Below, piece after piece: positions 59,208-62,328 of a DNA stretch of 62,328 nucleotides. Below the pieces are notes generated by a model. It was given only the letters and a program-made list of their open reading frames with translations. It searched no databases and was not told the origin of the DNA. Position 1 is the first letter of the stretch. The number at the start of each line of letters is the position of its first letter. Position numbers and translations under genes: made by a program. Origin of the DNA: Cupriavidus lacunae (GTDB taxonomy: Bacteria; Pseudomonadota; Gammaproteobacteria; Burkholderiales; Burkholderiaceae); the NCBI RefSeq assembly GCF_003353055.1, contig NZ_QKWJ01000041.1, positions 1 through 62,328 of the forward strand, given 5' to 3'.

Positions 59208-60216
59208 TGGCGGTTGAAGTTTGGTTCTTTGGTGGTTGGTCGGGTTCGATGTTGTCGTAGGTTTGACGGCCTGGTTCCGCCCTGCTGGGCGGGTCACTTT
59301 TTGTCCGAGCGACAAAAAGTAACCAAAAAACGCGTCGCCTCAGGCGGCTGGCCATCCATTCCACGGTGTTGGTGGTTCGGGCGGTGGTGATTTCCGTTCG
59401 ATGGGGTTGGTGGTTCGAGCCTGCTACGCACCCTGTCGGGTGCCTACGTCGACGGACTATTGGACGAACCCGACTTTAGGCTATTGGCAGCCTGCTAACG
59501 AGGTCATCGGTAGGACGCCTACGGCTGCGCTACGCGCACTCAGTATCGTAGGTCGAAGGCACTGGCACGGAGTGCGTCGCTGCGCTCGCACGGCGCGGTC
59601 GGGATTCCGGGCCCCAAAAAAAGAGCGCAAATCAGGACGTGGTCGTCCGCCTGCCACGTTAGGGCCGGCGCGAAGCGCAGCCGAAGGCGTCCCACCGACG
59701 CGGTAGTTAGCAGGCTGCCAACCGCCTAAAGTCGGGTTCGTCCAATAGTCCGTCGATGTGGGCACAGACACGGTGCGTAGCAGGCCCGAACGGCCAACCA
59801 CGCCAAACGGCAAGCACCGCCGCCCGAACCACCCCCACCACCAAATTGGTGGCCAGCCGCCAGAGGCGACGCGTTTTTTGGTTACTTTTTGTCGCTCGGA
59901 CAAAAAGTGACCCGCCCAGCAGGGCGGAACCAGGCGGTCAAACCTACGACAACATCGAACCCGACCTACATAACCAACCCAACAAGCAGGAAGCCCCGCC
60001 GGCTAAACCGGCGAAACAGCCGACGCCCGCCAAGAGCGAAAACCAACCGCATGGCCACATGCCCAATAACCATAAAGTTCCCGCTAAACCCATCCGATAA
60101 CCACTCTGGCACCCTGCCCACATATGCGACGCGCCGGCAGCCGGCCGCCGACTGCGCCGCCCATGCTACCCATCTTCCAGTCGAATCAACCAAGTCCCTT
60201 AAAACCGGAGGCGCCC
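59208..60216. other. Gene-free kilobase between EAL and CheY-like genes
   Basis: No true gene. Most of it (59240-59965) is the large palindrome described separately; 59966-60216 is unremarkable apart from short hairpins (e.g. GCCGGCTAAACCGGC at 59999-60013). Reading frames seen here are products of the repeat. Confidence 0.7.
59240..59965. repeat. About 725-bp imperfect palindrome with two repeat copies
   Basis: The two arms (about 59240-59538 and 59667-59965) are inverted copies centred at about 59602. Near-perfect pairing: 59251-59345 with 59860-59953, containing repeat copies C and B; then arms with about 20% mismatch including CGACGGACTATTGGACGAAC-type stretches; then TTAGCAGGCTGCCAA with its inverse; then the inner pair at 59513-59532/59673-59692. 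The loop of about 128 bp is unique. Transcribed through, it would fold into one very long stem. Confidence 0.85.
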
Positions 60217-60609
60217 ATGTCATCGCCCAGCATCCTCGTCGTCGACGATTCCCCCTCGCTACGCCGCATGATCGGCGCCTGCCTGCGCGCGGGAGGGTTT
60301 GACGTGACCGAGGCCGCCGACGGCGACCAGGCGCACGCGCTGGCCGCCGGCGCCAGCTTCGGCATGCTGGTGACGGACCAGGTCATGCCCGGCATGGATG
60401 GCCTTACGCTGATCCGCAGCCTGCGCGCGACCGAGCGCTATGCGCGCATTCCCATCCTGATGCTGACCACCGAGCAGGACGGCAGCATCCGCGAACAGGC
60501 CCGCGCCGCCGGCGCCTCGGGCTTCCTGCCCAAGCCCTTCGATCCCGACGAGCTGATGCAGGCGGTGACCGCGCTGCTGCCACCGGCGCACCCTACCTTC
60601 GAAGGGTAA
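60217..60609 (+). CDS. CheY-like single-domain response regulator
   Basis: A 130-residue receiver protein. Acidic pocket D10-D11, phosphoacceptor D54 (LVTDQVMPGMDG), Thr in MLTTEQ and Lys in FLPKPF are all present. It is likely phosphorylated by a CheA kinase encoded beyond the right edge. CGGAG (60206-60210) fixes the ATG. Confidence 0.9.
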   Translation: MSSPSILVVDDSPSLRRMIGACLRAGGFDVTEAADGDQAHALAAGASFGMLVTDQVMPGMDGLTLIRSLRATERYARIPILMLTTEQDGSIREQARAAGASGFLPKPFDPDELMQAVTALLPPAHPTFEG

Positions 60610-60749
60610 GGAAGGCCCCGCGTCGCCCTTCAGTCACCCCGATTCCTGCCGTAAACACTGGTGGGCGAAGTCATGCCCCGGTGCCAGCCAGCGGCCTTCG
60701 GCCGCCGCAGCGCCAGCAAATCAGCATGAGCCAAATTGGGGGCTAGACG

Positions 60750-61226
60750 ATGAAGCACATCGACAAGGCAGACGGCACGGTAGAGGAGTTCCTGGCCTTT
60801 ACGCTGGGCCGGGAGGAATACGGCGTCGATATCCTGAAGGTGCAGGAGATCCGCGGCTACGAGTCGGTCACCCAGATTGCCAACGCACCGGACTACATCA
60901 AAGGCGTGATCAACCTGCGCGGCATCATCGTGCCGATCATCGACCTGCGCATCAAGTTCCGCCAGCCGAATGTCAGCTATGACCAGTACACGGTCGTGAT
61001 CATCGTCGACCTCAACGACCGCACCACCGGCATCGTGGTGGACGGCGTCTCCGACGTACTGACGCTGACCGCCGCGCAGATCAAGCCCACGCCGCACTTC
61101 ACCGGCGAGGTGGCGACCGACTATATCCGCGGGCTGGGCTCGGTCGAGCAGCGCATGCTGATCCTGGTCGACATCGAGAAGCTGCTCAACACCGAAGAAC
61201 TGGCCGCGCTGGAAGCGGTGTCCTGA
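60750..61226 (+). CDS. cheW: Chemotaxis adaptor protein CheW
   Basis: A 158-residue CheW: EFLAFTLGREEYGVDILKVQEIRGYE, PDYIKGVINLRGIIVPIIDLR and VVDGVSDVLTL are the standard SH3-like subdomain strands. It couples receptors to CheA. 140 bp after the cheY-like gene. Confidence 0.93.
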   Translation: MKHIDKADGTVEEFLAFTLGREEYGVDILKVQEIRGYESVTQIANAPDYIKGVINLRGIIVPIIDLRIKFRQPNVSYDQYTVVIIVDLNDRTTGIVVDGVSDVLTLTAAQIKPTPHFTGEVATDYIRGLGSVEQRMLILVDIEKLLNTEELAALEAVS

Positions 61227-61335
61227 TCCCGCGGCTCCGCCAAAGCCGTCCGGTGGGCGCTCCACGCCTGCCGGACCGAACAACGCCCGGGTGCCGCGCA
61301 TATTGCCGCGCCACGGGCACGCAGTACTGTCATTG

Positions 61336-62328
61336 ATGCGAAACAACCAACCCGTTACGCAGCGCGAGTACAAGCTCTCCCCATCGGACTACCTGATCTC
61401 GCGCACGGACCTCAAGGGCCGTATCACCTTTGCCAACCGCACCTTTATCGAGGCCAGCGGCTTTGCGGCGGAGGAACTGCTGGGCGCGCCGCATAACCTG
61501 GTGCGCCACCCCGACATGCCGCCCGAGGCGTTTGCCGACCTGTGGCAGGACCTGCAGGCCGGTCGCACCTGGATGGGCGTGGTCAAGAACCGCCGCAAGG
61601 ACGGCGACTTCTACTGGGTCAATGCGACCGTGACGCCAACGCGCGTCGATGGCCGCGTGGTTGGCTATACCTCAGTGCGCTCGATGGCGACGCGCGAGCA
61701 GGTGGAAGCCGCCGGCGCCGCCTATGCCAGATTCCGGGCCGGCCGCGCTGACGGGCTGGCGATCCGCCACGGCGCCGTGGTGCGCACCGGACTGCGCGGC
61801 ATGGTGCAGGGCCTGCTGCGCCTGAACCTGAAGCGCCGCATCCTGTGGGCGCAGGCCGGCGGCCTGGTGTGGTTCCTGGCCGCGCTCGTTGCCGTGGAGG
61901 CATTGGGCGGAGCAGGCACGGCCGCACTGCGCCCGTGGCTGTGGGGCGGCTTTGCGCTGGCGCTGGCGTCCTCGTTCGCGGCCGGCACCATGCTGCTGGC
62001 GCGCGTGAACCGGCCGGTGCGCGACATGCTGGACTTTGCGCTGCGCATGGGCGCGGGCGACCTGACCACGCGCTTCGAGCAACGCAGCGCGGACGAGATC
62101 GGCGCACTGGCGCAGGCCATGCAGACCATGCAGCGCAGCCTGCTGTCGGTGGTGCATGAGATCCAGGAAGGCATGGCCAGCATCTCGACGGCGACGCACC
62201 AGGTGGCCGCGGGCAATAACGACCTGTCGCAACGGACCGAGCAGCAGGCGGCGTCGCTGGAGCAGACCGCTTCGAGCATGGAAGAGCTGACCAGCACGGT
62301 GCGCCAGAACGCGGACAACGCGCGCCAG
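61336..62328 (+). CDS. Aer-like PAS-domain chemoreceptor (cut by right edge)
   Basis: 331 codons are visible, open to the window end. An N-terminal PAS domain (about 15-125: DYLISRTDLKGRITFANRTFIEASGF, NLVRHPDMPPEAFADLW, DGDFYWVNATVTP) of the FAD-binding Aer type is followed by a membrane-embedded hydrophobic segment (about 170-220), a HAMP-like region and the start of the signalling domain. It senses redox or energy state rather than an external ligand. The last 27 bases match the first receptor gene at 56221-56247 exactly. Confidence 0.88.
   Translation, partial: MRNNQPVTQREYKLSPSDYLISRTDLKGRITFANRTFIEASGFAAEELLGAPHNLVRHPDMPPEAFADLWQDLQAGRTWMGVVKNRRKDGDFYWVNATVTPTRVDGRVVGYTSVRSMATREQVEAAGAAYARFRAGRADGLAIRHGAVVRTGLRGMVQGLLRLNLKRRILWAQAGGLVWFLAALVAVEALGGAGTAALRPWLWGGFALALASSFAAGTMLLARVNRPVRDMLDFALRMGAGDLTTRFEQRSADEIGALAQAMQTMQRSLLSVVHEIQEGMASISTATHQVAAGNNDLSQRTEQQAASLEQTASSMEELTSTVRQNADNARQ

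Noticed and set aside
59401..60100. Several open frames between the EAL and CheY-like genes
   Set aside because: They lie in the palindromic repeat; the recurrent WLLFVARTKSD peptide is a known by-product of translating this repeat type.

Overview
The window is GC-rich, densely coded betaproteobacterial DNA. The gene families (a Burkholderiales-type Tad/Flp pilus cluster with a DUF3613 gene, orphan Bug/TctC binding proteins, an H-NS protein of the short Burkholderiales type, three LysR regulators in one sugar-acid cluster) point to Cupriavidus or a close relative. That assignment is inferred from gene content and protein style, not from a marker gene. No rRNA, tRNA, CRISPR array or prophage was recognised.

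Left part (1-18.7 kb), a surface-structure region: the first residues of an IS110-type transposase at the left edge beside an interspersed palindromic repeat; a TpsB/ShlB-type outer-membrane transporter without a TpsA partner; two divergent paralogous collagen-like lipoprotein genes; and a complete Tad (Flp) pilus operon, flp-tadV-tadE-cpaB-cpaC-cpaE-cpaF-tadB-tadC-tadD-DUF3613-tadG, ending in a sigma-54 activator gene. The gap between the two lipoprotein genes holds two divergent sigma-54 promoter matches (one perfect) with CGTTACG palindromes between them. The flp leader holds a perfect rRNA-type boxA flanked by hairpins. Together these suggest an RpoN-driven adhesion programme with possible antitermination of the long pilus operon.

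Middle part (18.7-45.4 kb): a periplasmic OB-fold (YgiW-type) protein; sbcDC for DNA repair; the lower beta-ketoadipate genes pcaIJ and pcaF with an IclR-type palindrome upstream, followed by an SDR and a Bug binding protein; FIST, squalene/phytoene synthase, alpha/beta hydrolase and SixA genes. A sugar-acid cluster (32.8-45.1 kb) follows. Its IlvD/Edd dehydratase, DHDPS-family dehydratase and ketoglutarate-semialdehyde dehydrogenase form a non-phosphorylative pentonate-to-2-oxoglutarate route. It also has an enolase-superfamily dehydratase, a divergent PdxA-fold dehydrogenase, a Bug protein, an MFS permease and three LysR regulators.

Right part (45.1-62.3 kb): a GNAT gene; a lipoprotein hydrolase gene broken by a one-base frameshift and preceded by a 109-bp tandem duplication of its own start; a DUF2269/saccharopine-dehydrogenase-like pair; PadR, nitronate monooxygenase-like and NTF2-like genes; a tyrosine recombinase lacking most catalytic residues; galE; an H-NS gene; and a chemotaxis/c-di-GMP cluster (MCP, EAL protein with a dead GGDEF domain, CheY-like regulator, CheW, and an Aer-like receptor cut by the right edge). 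A roughly 725-bp imperfect palindrome lies between the EAL gene and the cheY-like gene; its arms carry the same repeat found at the left edge.
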